A DNA stretch of 61,118 nt from DATGEP01 sp035310125 (GTDB lineage: Bacteria; Chloroflexota; Ktedonobacteria; Ktedonobacterales; JADMIN01), in NCBI GenBank assembly GCA_035310125.1, contig DATGEP010000135.1:1-61118 (forward strand), in the 5' to 3' direction. Within the stretch, counting starts at the first letter, position 1, and each line of letters opens with the position of its first letter. A model generated the notes under the pieces. That model ran no database searches and was not told the DNA's origin. It was given only the letters and a program-made list of their open reading frames with translations. Both the position numbers and the translations under genes were made by a program. Shown here piece after piece: positions 17,046 to 26,700 of this stretch.

Positions 17046-17834
17046 ATGGCAATTACACTGAAATCGCGTGAGCAGATCGGGCAGCTGCGCGCGGCTGGGC
17101 AGCTCGTGGCCGAAACGTATGAGATTCTGGCGCCGCACATCGTGCCTGGCGTGACGACGGCGGAGCTGGATCATATCGCGGAGACGTTCATTCGGGGCAA
17201 GGGCGCGCTCCCTGTCTACAAGGGCTACGGCGCGATGGCCGACCGGCGCGGGCGGCTCGTGCGTCCCGGCTTTCCAGGAACGATCTGCGTCGCCGTCAAT
17301 GACGTGATTTGCCACGGGATACCCAGCTCACGCGAGGTCCTGCGGGATGGAGATATCATCGGCATAGATATCGGCGTGGTCTATCGCGGCTGGGTTGGCG
17401 ACTCGTGCAAGACGTTTCCCGTGGGGACGGTGGATGGGCAGTCTAAGCGTCTGCTGGATGTGGCGCTGCGCTCAATGGAGATTGGTATCGAGCAGGCGCA
17501 AGCGGGCAAGCACCTGGGCGACGTTGGTGCGGCCATTCAGCGATACAGTGAGGGGCTGGGGTACTCGACCGTGCGCGAGTACGCCGGACATGGGGTAGGC
17601 CGTATGCTGCATGAGGATCCGGTCGTGCTGCATCATGGGCAGCCGGGTACGGGGGTGGAGCTGCGGCCCGGTATGGTCTTTACTATCGAGCCGATGATCA
17701 ATGTGGGCGGGCCGGAGACGAAGGTGCTTGCTGATCAGTGGACAGTTTGCACGGCGGATGGCTCGCGCTCGGCGCAGTTCGAGCACACGCTGGCGATTAC
17801 GGAGAACGGCCCGGAGCTGCTGACGATACTGTGA
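17046..17834 (+). CDS. map: Methionine aminopeptidase, type I
   Basis: A 262-residue cytosolic dinuclear metalloprotease that removes the initiator methionine from nascent proteins. The metal ligands are visible in order: Asp in GIDIGVVYRGWVGDS (two aspartates), His in GHGVGRMLHEDP, Glu in EPMINVG and Glu in FEHTLAIT. Length and motifs match type I bacterial enzymes. The ATG at 17046 is preceded by GAAGG. A -10-like TATAAT lies at 16960-16965. The next small gene starts on a GTG that overlaps this gene's TGA, indicating coupled translation. Confidence 0.93.
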   Translation: MAITLKSREQIGQLRAAGQLVAETYEILAPHIVPGVTTAELDHIAETFIRGKGALPVYKGYGAMADRRGRLVRPGFPGTICVAVNDVICHGIPSSREVLRDGDIIGIDIGVVYRGWVGDSCKTFPVGTVDGQSKRLLDVALRSMEIGIEQAQAGKHLGDVGAAIQRYSEGLGYSTVREYAGHGVGRMLHEDPVVLHHGQPGTGVELRPGMVFTIEPMINVGGPETKVLADQWTVCTADGSRSAQFEHTLAITENGPELLTIL

Positions 17835-18157
17835 GCAGGGGCTTATTCACGGGAGCAGGGCATTTGAAGTATTCTCCAGTGCCGGCGAGCCGCGCCTATA
17901 CGATCTTCATTGGGACACTGCTCGCCGGGTTGGTAGTATATGGCATCGTGACCGGCAATCCGTATGGGTATGTGATTGCGGGCGTGTTGTTCGTCTTTAT
18001 TGGATTGCCCGCGCTCGTCATCATCGTGCTAGGCCGGTCGCAGTGGCACCGGCGCAATCCGCTGCACAATGGGCATGACGCCGCGTTGGACGCGACAATG
18101 CCGGTGGATATGGCGGACCGGGGCGGGACCGCTGGCGAGGGCGACGAGCGACGCTGA
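17831..18157 (+). CDS. Small two-span membrane protein
   Basis: About 108 residues, with two hydrophobic segments (YTIFIGTLLAGLVVYGIV and a longer one ending FIGLPALVIIVLG), then a basic loop and a polar tail. Start choice is uncertain. GTG 17831 overlaps the map stop codon by 3 nt, and TTG 17864 has GGGAGCAGGG just before it. Function unknown. It is probably co-transcribed with map. Confidence 0.5.
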   Translation: MSRGLFTGAGHLKYSPVPASRAYTIFIGTLLAGLVVYGIVTGNPYGYVIAGVLFVFIGLPALVIIVLGRSQWHRRNPLHNGHDAALDATMPVDMADRGGTAGEGDERR

Positions 18158-18294
18158 GAGGGTGCAACAACCCGCTTGCGCCAGTTGCGGGTCATGGTGC
18201 TGCCGCAGCATGTACAACTCCGGCCGAGCGGCGTTTCGGCTATGCGCCTTCGATCTCTCTTGTCAGCTATCGCGATCTCCGCATCGCCCGCGCC

Positions 18295-19236
18295 TCAAAG
18301 TGTCACGGAGAGGCCGGCGCCTTCTTGTAGCGCGGCGTGGTAGACCAGGCTTGCCGCCGCCAGATCCTCGCAGGCATGCCCCATCGCTTTGTAGACGGTA
18401 AGCTCGTCCGTGGAGTGGCGACCCTGGCGCCGGCCAAGTAAGACGTCGCCAAGCTCCGTGCCGCTACTCGGATCGAAGCCAGCCAGCTCAGCACATCCGG
18501 CCGGTGGGGGATCGAAAGCCAGCCGGGTTTCCACGAAGAGGCGGCCTCGCGCGATCACTGAAGGCGCCAGCTCGCCGCCCGGTGGCTGGTAGCCAACGGA
18601 CGTGACATGCGCCCCAGGCGAGAGCCAGTCGGGGCTGATCACCGGCTCCCCGGCGTCGGTGCAAAGACACACGACATCGGCGCCGCGCACGGCTTCCTCC
18701 ACGGACTCCAGGGCGCGCGCCCTGGGATCGGCGCTCGCGAGTCGCTCCGCATGGGCGAAGCGCCGCGAGGCAATCCGAATGTCGGAGAATGGGCGCACGC
18801 GGGGAAGCATCCGCAGATGCGCGCGGCCCTGCACGCCAGCGCCGACTATCGCTAGCACGCGGGCGTCCGCGCGAGCGAGCAGCCGGGTTGAAAGAGCGGC
18901 GGCCCCAGCCGTCCGCAGCGCCGTGATGGAGGTTCCGTCCATCACGGCAAGGGGAGCGCCTGTTTCGGGGTCGAACACACACATGAGGGCTTGATGGGTG
19001 GGGAGACCGAGCTGCTCATTGCCGTGAAAGACGGTCACCAGCTTGACCGTGACTTCGCGGTCTTGCTGATAGGCTGGCATAGCGAGCAGAAATCCACGCT
19101 GCGGGACGGTGACTTCGTTGCGCGCGGGGGCGACGACGAGGCCGGCGCTCAGCGCGCGGAAACTCTCGGCGAGCGCGCCAAGGAGCGCATCGAGATCCAG
19201 GAGGCGCTGAACTGTTGCTTGATCGAGTATCAACAT
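18295..19236 (-). CDS. Ornithine cyclodeaminase / mu-crystallin family protein
   Basis: A 313-residue NAD(P)-binding enzyme of the OCD/mu-crystallin family, whose members include ornithine cyclodeaminase, alanine dehydrogenase, ketimine reductases and opine-type synthases. The Rossmann signature reads VLAIVGAGVQGRAHL near residues 120-134. The N-terminal part has the family VTVKLVTVF segment with its active-site lysine, and the C-terminal part has TELGDVLLGRRQGR and TVYKAMGHACEDL. Substrate cannot be assigned. The ATG at 19236 is preferred. A TTG at 19257 would add seven residues and has a weak GCGAGAG before it. Confidence 0.82.
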   Translation of the reverse strand: MLILDQATVQRLLDLDALLGALAESFRALSAGLVVAPARNEVTVPQRGFLLAMPAYQQDREVTVKLVTVFHGNEQLGLPTHQALMCVFDPETGAPLAVMDGTSITALRTAGAAALSTRLLARADARVLAIVGAGVQGRAHLRMLPRVRPFSDIRIASRRFAHAERLASADPRARALESVEEAVRGADVVCLCTDAGEPVISPDWLSPGAHVTSVGYQPPGGELAPSVIARGRLFVETRLAFDPPPAGCAELAGFDPSSGTELGDVLLGRRQGRHSTDELTVYKAMGHACEDLAAASLVYHAALQEGAGLSVTL

Positions 19237-19488
19237 GGGCAGGTGATCTGCTCGCAACTCTCGCGACTTCGCGCGCCACAGCTTACTTTCTTGCCTGGAC
19301 CTCCAGCCAGAACAGGCACCTGCGCACGCCCCGGCTGGCTATCGATACAGAGTATACGATACTGTGGTGATGGCGTGATGCTCCTGTGTGACGGACATTG
19401 TTGAGGTCTACGTCAGGCGATTCGTTCGTTGAACAGATTGGGGGATGTAGCAGAATCCTGTTCGCGTGCGGAAGGAGAAAGGAAAGCG

Positions 19489-20190
19489 ATGGGCGAGGAA
19501 GTAGTCTATGAGGCGTATGTCGAGATGCAGCCAGATGGGTCGTGCCTGGCGCAGCTGCTCGATCTACCAGGGTGTTTCGGGCGCGGTCCCGACGAAGCGA
19601 GCGCGCTGGCGGCGCTTTCCGCCAGCATTCCGCAGTACTATGCCTGGCTGCGCGACCACGACGAGTATACGCCGGAGGTGCAGGGGCCATTCACGGTGAC
19701 GCCGAAGCAGGTGGAGCGGGTCCAGATCATCAACGGACGGCTCGTGGGGGCGTTCTTCGCGCGGGAGGACGAGGCGGCCACGAGTGAGGATTTGGATTGG
19801 ATGCTCGCGCTGCTGGATTGGGCATACAGCGACCTCCAGGGGCTGCTGGCCGCCTTTCCCGCTGGCGCGCTGGAGCATCTCGGCCCAAATGGGCTGAAGC
19901 CGCAAAGCATTGCCGAGCGGGCGGCACAGGAGCAGTTGTGGCTCGTTTCGCGAATCGAGCTACACCCCACTGTGCCGCGCATCGAGCAGCTTCCGGGCAC
20001 CGCGCTGGACCGGCTGCGCCAGGTGTGGCAGGCCAGTATCCACCGGTTGCGCGGCACGAGCGACGAGGAGCGCGAACGCATCCTGGAGCACGACGGCGAG
20101 CGCTGGTCGGTGCGCAAGGTGCTGCGCCGGAGCGTGCTGCACGCGCGAACACAGCTTATGCACGCCAGTCACTTTACGGAGACGGCGTAG
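19489..20190 (+). CDS. HicB-like / DinB-like fusion protein
   Basis: A 233-residue protein in two parts. Residues 1-65 look like a HicB/UPF0150 beta-alpha fold (YEAYVEMQPDGSCLAQLLDLPGCFGRG, then an alpha-helical AALSASIPQYYAWL). Residues 95-233 are all-alpha and resemble a DinB-type bundle (WMLALLDWAYSDLQGLL, then EQLWLVSRIE, WSVRKVLRRSVLHARTQL). HicB domains usually serve as antitoxins, but no HicA partner is adjacent, so a toxin-antitoxin role is not supported. The ATG has GAAGGAGAAAGG upstream. The domain reading is by eye and moderately sure. Confidence 0.6.
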   Translation: MGEEVVYEAYVEMQPDGSCLAQLLDLPGCFGRGPDEASALAALSASIPQYYAWLRDHDEYTPEVQGPFTVTPKQVERVQIINGRLVGAFFAREDEAATSEDLDWMLALLDWAYSDLQGLLAAFPAGALEHLGPNGLKPQSIAERAAQEQLWLVSRIELHPTVPRIEQLPGTALDRLRQVWQASIHRLRGTSDEERERILEHDGERWSVRKVLRRSVLHARTQLMHASHFTETA

Positions 20191-20231
20191 CGACGGCTTC
20201 ACGGCTGGCGTGAACGCCTCTACGGATGCTT

Positions 20232-20444
20232 TCACGCGGCATCTGGTCGCCGTCCGCGCTCGCGCAATACGGCCCATGCGCCGGCAATAGCGATTGCCCA
20301 GACGGGCGCCATCGTGATGATGAAAGGTCGCAGGGTGTCGCTCGCGGAGTGCGAATGACGATCAAATGCTGCGAAGGCCAGCACTGTGCCAATGAGCAGC
20401 ACGGCGAACGCGATAGCGATGCCCATGATGCGAAGCGTGCGCAT
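20232..20444 (-). CDS. Small two-span membrane protein
   Basis: A 70-residue protein with two hydrophobic helices (GIAIAFAVLLIGTVLAFAAF and IITMAPVWAIAIAGAWAVL) joined by a short polar loop and ending in a basic tail. GGGAGG lies close to the ATG. Function unknown. It is convergent with the HicB/DinB-like gene. Confidence 0.55.
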   Translation of the reverse strand: MRTLRIMGIAIAFAVLLIGTVLAFAAFDRHSHSASDTLRPFIITMAPVWAIAIAGAWAVLRERGRRPDAA

Positions 20445-20611
20445 ATCTCGACCTCCCGCTTCTTTTGTGATGACCACCTGGCAACGGTCTGTCTGAGTAT
20501 AGTCAGACGACCGGCTGGCTTGCCGGCACGCGGGTGTATCGCTGGACGTGCTACACTGCGTTGAGAGCATCCTCAGGTGCGGCATGTGACTACCTGGAGC
20601 ACAAAACAGTA

Positions 20612-21727
20612 ATGGCGACAGACGCGACAGAATCGGCAATTGGCGGAAACGCAGCGCATTCAGCAGGTGCGGCGGCGTCCGCGGATCCCGTCGTGCGACG
20701 GAAGATAGCAGTTGCACGGCGGCGCGAGGGATTGGTTCCGGCGGAAGGCGCGCCGAAAGCGGCAAAAACGGCAACGCCCTATGACCGCTATCCCAGCTAT
20801 CTCGCGCTGCACGCGACGGGAGAGCTAGCACGGCGCGCCGATGCCGCGTGGGAGCTGTTGCGCGGCTGCACTGTTTGTCCGCAGAACTGTCCGCGCGACC
20901 GCACGCGCGGCCAAACGGGGGCCTGCCATTCCGGCGCGGAGATCATCGTTGGCTCGTGGAATCTGCACTGGCGCGAGGAGCCGCCGATCACTGGCACCCG
21001 TGGCGCTGGCACGATCTTCTTTGGTGGCTGCCAGGCGCGCTGCACGTATTGCCAGAACTTCTGGCTGAGCCAGATGGGCAATGGCATCCGGGTGGGGCCG
21101 GAGCGACTGGCCGACATGATGCTCTCGCTCCAGCGCAAGGGCGCGCACAACATTGATCTCGTCACGCCCACGCACTTCGTGCCGCAGATTCTCAAGGCGC
21201 TGGTGATCGCCGCCGACGCTGGCCTGCGTATCCCGCTGGTCTACAACTGTGCAGGCTACGAGCATCTTCACGTGCTGAAGCTGCTGGATGGTGTGGTGGA
21301 CATCTACCTGCCGGACGCCAAGTACGCCAACAACGCTGAGGCGCTGCGCACGTCCAAGATGCACCACTACGTCGAGTACAATCGCGCGGCGCTCAAGGAG
21401 ATGTATCGTCAGGTCGGGGGGCTGGTGGTGGATGAGGATGGCATCGGGGTGCGCGGACTGGTCGTGCGGCATCTCGTCATGCCCAACCACCATGCTGGCA
21501 CGCGCGAGGTGCTGGGGTGGATCGCGGAGAATCTGGGCACAGACATCGGCCTGAGCGTCATGGATCAATATTTTCCCGCGTATAAGGCGCACAACGATCC
21601 TGATCTGAGCCGCCGACTGAGCTGGGCGGAATATCGCGAGGCGCTGGATATCGTCGAGGGGCTGCCGTTCGAAAACCTGTTCTTGCAGGAGGACCTCACG
21701 ATGTTAGATACCTCGGACGCGATATAA
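20612..21727 (+). CDS. Radical SAM protein of the PflX type
   Basis: A 371-residue radical S-adenosylmethionine protein resembling PflX/COG1313, relatives of pyruvate formate-lyase activating enzymes whose targets are unknown. The [4Fe-4S] cluster motif is C-x3-C-x2-C in GGCQARCTYCQNFW. An additional cysteine cluster (CTVCPQNCPRDRTRGQTGAC) stands about 40 residues before it, as in that family, and may hold a second cluster. VYNCAGYEHLHVLKLLDGVVD and the C-terminal LSVMDQYFPAYKA are typical. The ATG at 20612 has GGAG twelve bases upstream. No pyruvate formate-lyase gene is nearby. Confidence 0.82.
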   Translation: MATDATESAIGGNAAHSAGAAASADPVVRRKIAVARRREGLVPAEGAPKAAKTATPYDRYPSYLALHATGELARRADAAWELLRGCTVCPQNCPRDRTRGQTGACHSGAEIIVGSWNLHWREEPPITGTRGAGTIFFGGCQARCTYCQNFWLSQMGNGIRVGPERLADMMLSLQRKGAHNIDLVTPTHFVPQILKALVIAADAGLRIPLVYNCAGYEHLHVLKLLDGVVDIYLPDAKYANNAEALRTSKMHHYVEYNRAALKEMYRQVGGLVVDEDGIGVRGLVVRHLVMPNHHAGTREVLGWIAENLGTDIGLSVMDQYFPAYKAHNDPDLSRRLSWAEYREALDIVEGLPFENLFLQEDLTMLDTSDAI

Positions 21728-21868
21728 AAAGGACTGATAGGCTGATCTCGGTCGTTATGATCTGGTGGGGCGTGCTGTCATCCATCTCAGGGGGAATGGC
21801 GCGTGTATTTCGGGGTGGACGGCGCATCGCGTGGCACGCGGAGAGCCATCAGATTTCTTGGCAGCGGC

Positions 21869-21877
21869 TGTTATAAT
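21869..21877 (+). promoter_or_regulatory. Extended -10 promoter element before the polyprenyl synthase gene
   Basis: TGTTATAAT combines a perfect TATAAT with the extended -10 TG, 70 nt before the start codon. No good -35 box lies at standard distance, which fits an extended -10 promoter. Confidence 0.4.
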
Positions 21878-21946
21878 CAGGAATGGCGTTCGAGACGGCT
21901 TGTGGAACAGAGCCACAGCCCAATCTCCGTCTCGGCGGGAGGCAGC

Positions 21947-22933
21947 ATGAGCGACACGGCCACATTGAGCCGGCTCTTCTCCGGTATTGAGGCAGATCTT
22001 GAGGTAGTGGACCAGACATTCCAGGAGCATGCGACATCGGGACTGGAAATCCTCAACTCAGCCGCCGCTCATGCGCTTAGCTCACCGGGGAAGCGTGTGC
22101 GTACGGCCCTCACCTTACTTTCGGGCAAGCTGATCGAATACCGCTTTGAGAAGCTGTTGCCGCTCAGCGTCGCATTCGAGATGGTCCACCTCGCGACGCT
22201 CGTGCATGACGATATTCTGGATGACGCTGACACACGGCGCGGCATCCCCACCATCAATGCGCGTTACGGCAACAACGTCGCTATTCTGCTCGGTGATTAT
22301 CTCTTTGCCAAGACGGCGGGCCTGATTGCCGACGTAGAGGACTTTCGCATAGATCACCTCTTCTCGGAAACGGTCGCGAGCGTCTGCGAGGGCACCATCA
22401 TCGAGCTGCTTTCTACGCGCAAGCTGGACCTTTCCGTCGAGGCGTATTTGGAGCGCATCAGCCGCAAGACGGCATGCCTGATGGCAGCGTGCTGTAAGGG
22501 CGGCGCCATCGTGGGCGGAGGCAGCGACGCGCAAGTGGCGCTCATGGAGCAATACGGGCTGAATCTGGGCATCGCCTTCCAAATCATTGATGACGTGCTC
22601 GACTACGCCGGTACGGAGGCGCTCATCGGGAAGCCAGCGGGCAACGACTTGCGGCAGGGACTCGTGACGCTCCCTTTGATCTATGCCCTCAAGCATGAGC
22701 ATAACGGACGGTGGGAGCGCGTTGAAGCGGTCCTGCGGGATCCAGCGCCGCATCCGCGGGATGTGGGCGAAATCGTGCAATGGGTCAGCGATGGCCCCGC
22801 CGTTACGGAGGCGCTGGCTTTCGCACGCCACTACGCCAGTCGCGCACGCGCGATGCTTTCGGAGTTCGCCTCCTCGCCGGACCGCCTGGTGCTTGAAGAG
22901 CTGGTAGACTTCGTGATCGCGCGCAGCAGGTAA
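21947..22933 (+). CDS. Trans-polyprenyl diphosphate synthase (menaquinone side chain)
   Basis: A 328-residue prenyltransferase that condenses isopentenyl diphosphate onto allylic diphosphates to build a long isoprenoid chain. The first aspartate-rich motif DDILDDAD is near residue 88, the second (IIDDVLDYAG) near residue 218, and a GKRVRTALTLL substrate loop is near residue 45. Chain length cannot be told reliably; heptaprenyl to nonaprenyl is likely. The gene stops 9 nt before menG, so the two form an operon for menaquinone synthesis. The ATG has GGGAGG upstream. The longer open frame to 21803 has no coding character. Confidence 0.88.
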   Translation: MSDTATLSRLFSGIEADLEVVDQTFQEHATSGLEILNSAAAHALSSPGKRVRTALTLLSGKLIEYRFEKLLPLSVAFEMVHLATLVHDDILDDADTRRGIPTINARYGNNVAILLGDYLFAKTAGLIADVEDFRIDHLFSETVASVCEGTIIELLSTRKLDLSVEAYLERISRKTACLMAACCKGGAIVGGGSDAQVALMEQYGLNLGIAFQIIDDVLDYAGTEALIGKPAGNDLRQGLVTLPLIYALKHEHNGRWERVEAVLRDPAPHPRDVGEIVQWVSDGPAVTEALAFARHYASRARAMLSEFASSPDRLVLEELVDFVIARSR

Positions 22934-22942
22934 GGGGAGCGT

Positions 22943-23734
22943 ATGGCAACGCCCAGGTCAGAGCCGGTGTCCCGCTTGCGCTCGCAATTCGAGGAGGCGG
23001 GCGGCAAGCCCACCTATGTACGGCAGATGTTCGGGCGCATCGCGCGGGTGTACGATTTCATGAACCGGCTGATGACCGCCGGATTGGATGTGCGGTGGCG
23101 CGCCTTCGCTGTCAGTAAGATCGCGCTTGGCCCCGGCCAGGTTGGACTGGATATCGGCACTGGGACAGGCGATCTCGCGATCGCGCTGGCGCATGCCAGC
23201 GCGCCGGACGCGCGGGTGATCGGCGTTGATTTCACGCCGGAGATGCTGGATATTGGCCGGGCGAAGGTGGAGCGCCTCGGGTTGGGTGATCGTGTCGAGA
23301 TGCGGCAGGGAGATGGCGAGCGGCTAGATTTCGCGGATGGCACCTTCGATGCGTGCTGCTCTGCGTTCGTCGTGCGCAACCTCGCGGACCTGCCGCAGGG
23401 ATTTCGTGAGATGCTGCGAGTGGTGAAGCCGGGCGGGCGGGTCGTTTGTCTGGAGATGAGCCATCCCTACGACCCTATCTTTGGCGCCGCATTTCACCTC
23501 TATTTTGACCGTATCGTCCCACTCATGGGCAAACTTTTTGGCCGCGCTTTCGAGGCGTACAGCTATCTGCCTACCTCTGTCTCGGCCTTCCCCGATGCGC
23601 CAGCGCTCAAGTCCCTCATGGAGGTGGCTGGCTGGACGGACGTGCGGTACTTTTACCGCGTGGGCGGAGTTGTGGCTGTGCATACTGGCACGAAGCCAGC
23701 CGCGGTGAGCAGCGACAGCAGCGAGAATCGGTAA
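22943..23734 (+). CDS. menG: Demethylmenaquinone methyltransferase
   Basis: A 263-residue SAM-dependent C-methyltransferase of the UbiE/MenG family, which makes the last step to menaquinone. The family N-terminus V-x-x-MFGRIARVYDFMNRLMTAGLD is present. Motif I reads GLDIGTGTGDLAIAL near residue 68, then CCSAFVVRNLADLPQGFREMLRV and PGGRVVCLEMSHP. RBS AGGGGAGC is just upstream. With the polyprenyl synthase directly before it and no ubiquinone genes in sight, menaquinone is the likely quinone. Confidence 0.93.
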   Translation: MATPRSEPVSRLRSQFEEAGGKPTYVRQMFGRIARVYDFMNRLMTAGLDVRWRAFAVSKIALGPGQVGLDIGTGTGDLAIALAHASAPDARVIGVDFTPEMLDIGRAKVERLGLGDRVEMRQGDGERLDFADGTFDACCSAFVVRNLADLPQGFREMLRVVKPGGRVVCLEMSHPYDPIFGAAFHLYFDRIVPLMGKLFGRAFEAYSYLPTSVSAFPDAPALKSLMEVAGWTDVRYFYRVGGVVAVHTGTKPAAVSSDSSENR

Positions 23735-23752
23735 GCGATGGCGGGGCCGGCG

Positions 23753-26700
23753 CTAAGCACTCAAGTCGCAGGAAGAGCTCGGGTTGCCGCAGAATGTTGT
23801 CTTGCCGCCGACGATGGCAATGACGCTGATCTGGGCTACGGATGAGTTTTCGCTGGCTTGAGCGGTCGGACTCAGCTTCAGGATGACGAGCGACTTATTT
23901 GGCTCACTGCCGGTTTGTGTGAAGGCGATGGCACCACCGATTCCCTGGTAGGGATGGCTCGCGTTGTATTGGAGCAGCCAGAGTCGAACGGTGGTGGGGT
24001 CAGGGAGCTTCAACTGGCCGTTGACTGTCTTGATGGCGTGCGCGTCGGCACTGAGCAGCACACGAGTGCCGTCGTAGGCGAGAATGCTGCTGGCATCGGC
24101 ATTGGGTAGGCCGATAGGTTCCGCGTTGGCTCCGAACTGCCCGGCGTAGTCATCGAAGAAGCCGGGCCGTGTCATGTTGATCCCGTTCTGGCCCCATTCG
24201 CCAGCATCGGCGAAGCCGGCGATGTAGAGCGAGGCGAGAGGCGCAGGGGTGGTGCGCACAATGGCGGCTAGCGGATCGCTTCCCATCCCTAGCAGGGCGG
24301 GCGTCAGCGAGTCGCTCAATGCCAGCGCTCTCATAGAGGTGCCGTTGGCGGCGTTGGCGGCGCTGACGGCGGCGGCAAGGTTGTAGCTATCCTGGTCGCT
24401 GCCAGCGATGAAGATGAGCGTATCTGCCTGCGCGACCGCCTGGGCCACCAGGCCATTGAAGTCTTTGACGGTGCTGACGTCGGAGGTAAAACTGGCGTGC
24501 GTGGCAACAACGACTTGGCTGATATTGTGGTTTGCCCGTTGCAGGAACGCTGCCGCCGCTGCCGCACTCTGAGCATTCTGGGGATCGCTCAGCACCAGGA
24601 TGCGCTGCGCGTTGAGGCTCGTCACCGCCGCATCGGCGAGATTCGCTGCTTGCTGGCTGATGGCGGGTACGAGGGCGAAGAAGTTGCCGTGGTTGCCCTG
24701 GAGCGCGTCGGCATCGGCGGTGGGCGAGACGATGGCCAGACCGGTCGGCGCCAGCACAGAGATCGCCAGCTCCGTTTGCTGGGACTCCGGCCAGCCAATG
24801 ATACCAACGAGGTGTTGCGCGTTGCCAGCCTGAATCTCTTGAAGCAACACGTTGCATGCCGTGCTGGCGTCATCGGAGTTTGGGCCAGAGTTGAGGATGA
24901 GCACACGGACGCGTAGACCACCAGGCAGCAATTGATTCGAGTTGATATATTGCTGCGCGAGAAAGACGCCTTGCAGCTCGGCTCGTGCCTGTGCGGTATC
25001 GGAGGGGGCGCCGAAGGCTATCGCGGCGACCACAGTGACGGAGGGAGCGCCGGAGGACTGAAGCCTCAAGTCCTCCAGATAGATGGCCGCTTCTGCGTCA
25101 GATTGGTCGCTGGCGATGGCGCTTTCGTAGTCAGAGAGCGCGCTATGCGAATCACCGGAGGCCAGCGCGACCGCCGCGCGTTGTTTGAGATTGTTGTCGG
25201 TGCGCTGTGTGTCAAGCACGAAATCGCCGCTACTGAGAGCGATGCCTCTGCTTTGATAGAGGGCGGCGCGGTCGTCCGCGGTGGCGGTGCTGGTTGCCCT
25301 GGCGCCAGATGACAGATGGGGCGAGACGATGTACAAGACGCCGCCGCCAATCAGGACAATGAGCGCCAGTATCGCACCCAGCAGCATGAGAGGATTCTGG
25401 GCTGAGCGGCGGTGCGGAAGCACCAGGCGGCCCTTCGCGTCACGGACGGGGGCCAGGGCTGAGTGTGCGCTTGCGGGATCACGCAGGTCGTCGGGAACAT
25501 GGGTGGCGCGTCGCCCGGAAGCCAGCGGCCCCAGCACAGCACGAAGCTCGGCGACGGACTGATAGCGCTGCGTGGGGGATGGTCGCAGCCCCTGACTCAG
25601 CGCTTCCTCAAGCTCCAGCGACACTTCCGGGTTGAGCCGCCTGGCCGGCTGAAAGAGCGGCGTCGGGCGCGGCGTTGGCACGGTGCCAGTAACCATGTGG
25701 TGCAGCACCGCGCAGACCGCATAGAGATCGGAGCGGGGTGTCGCCTGACCGCGAGACTGTTCGGGGCCAGCGTAGCCGGGGATGCCGGCGGCCTGGCCAT
25801 GCGCTACGACGCCGTCGGGATGCAACAGAAGCGTGGTTGAGACGCCAACCAGCACCACCTGACCGCTCTGACGCACGAGGATGTTCGCGGGGCAGATGTT
25901 GCCGTGGATGAACGGTGGCCGCTCGCGCTCGAAGCGCTGCAATACATCGAGAACCTGGAGCGCATACCCGATGGCCTGTGTCTCGTCGAGCGACCCGCGT
26001 GCCCGCGCGAGGCGATCTGACAGCAACTCGCCGGAGGGCATCTCGAAGACGAGGAAATGCCGGCGCCGCTCGGTGAAGTTGTCAATGAGTGGTGGTAAGC
26101 CGCCGCCACGGGCCAGGTCTTCGAGGCGCTGCGCAAGCACGCGGCGCACACGCTCCGCATCCTCAGGGAAGGCGCTGTTGATGAGCACTTCCTGGATGAG
26201 CACGCGCCCGTTGGGTTGCTCGATGTCGCTGGCGAGCATGACTGGCGGCTCGTTGCCTTGTGGCTCCGGAGCACCAGCGGGGTGGAACCGCTGAATCAGC
26301 CGGTAGCGCCCACCCTTTAGCAAGGTGCCGGGGCCGAGTGGCTGAGCCAGCGCCATCCCCCCCTGCGCGGGCGGCTGCCCAGCGCCCGCGGGGCCGCTCA
26401 CATTTACTGGCCCCATGGGGCGGATGTCCATCGAGGGGGCGCTGTTGACCATGGGCGGCGCGGGTCGGGAGGTGGCGCCTCCTGAAAGGGCGCCCAGCGC
26501 GGGACGCATTGAGCCATCGGGCAGGATGGAAGGCACACTCGGCCCGAAGGGGGATGCGGCGTCGAACGGAGGGCGCGCGGGTGTGAGGGGTGGCGGGCCG
26601 CTAAAGGTTCGCCCAGGAAATGGCGTGCCTTGAGCCGGTGGGGGTTGATATGGATCTGGCATGCGGCCCATGCCGGCGCCCTGCTGAGAATCTGTCAACG

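Noticed and set aside
19489..20190. HicA/HicB toxin-antitoxin module
   Set aside because: Only a HicB-like domain is present. No HicA-sized RNA-binding toxin gene is adjacent on either side.
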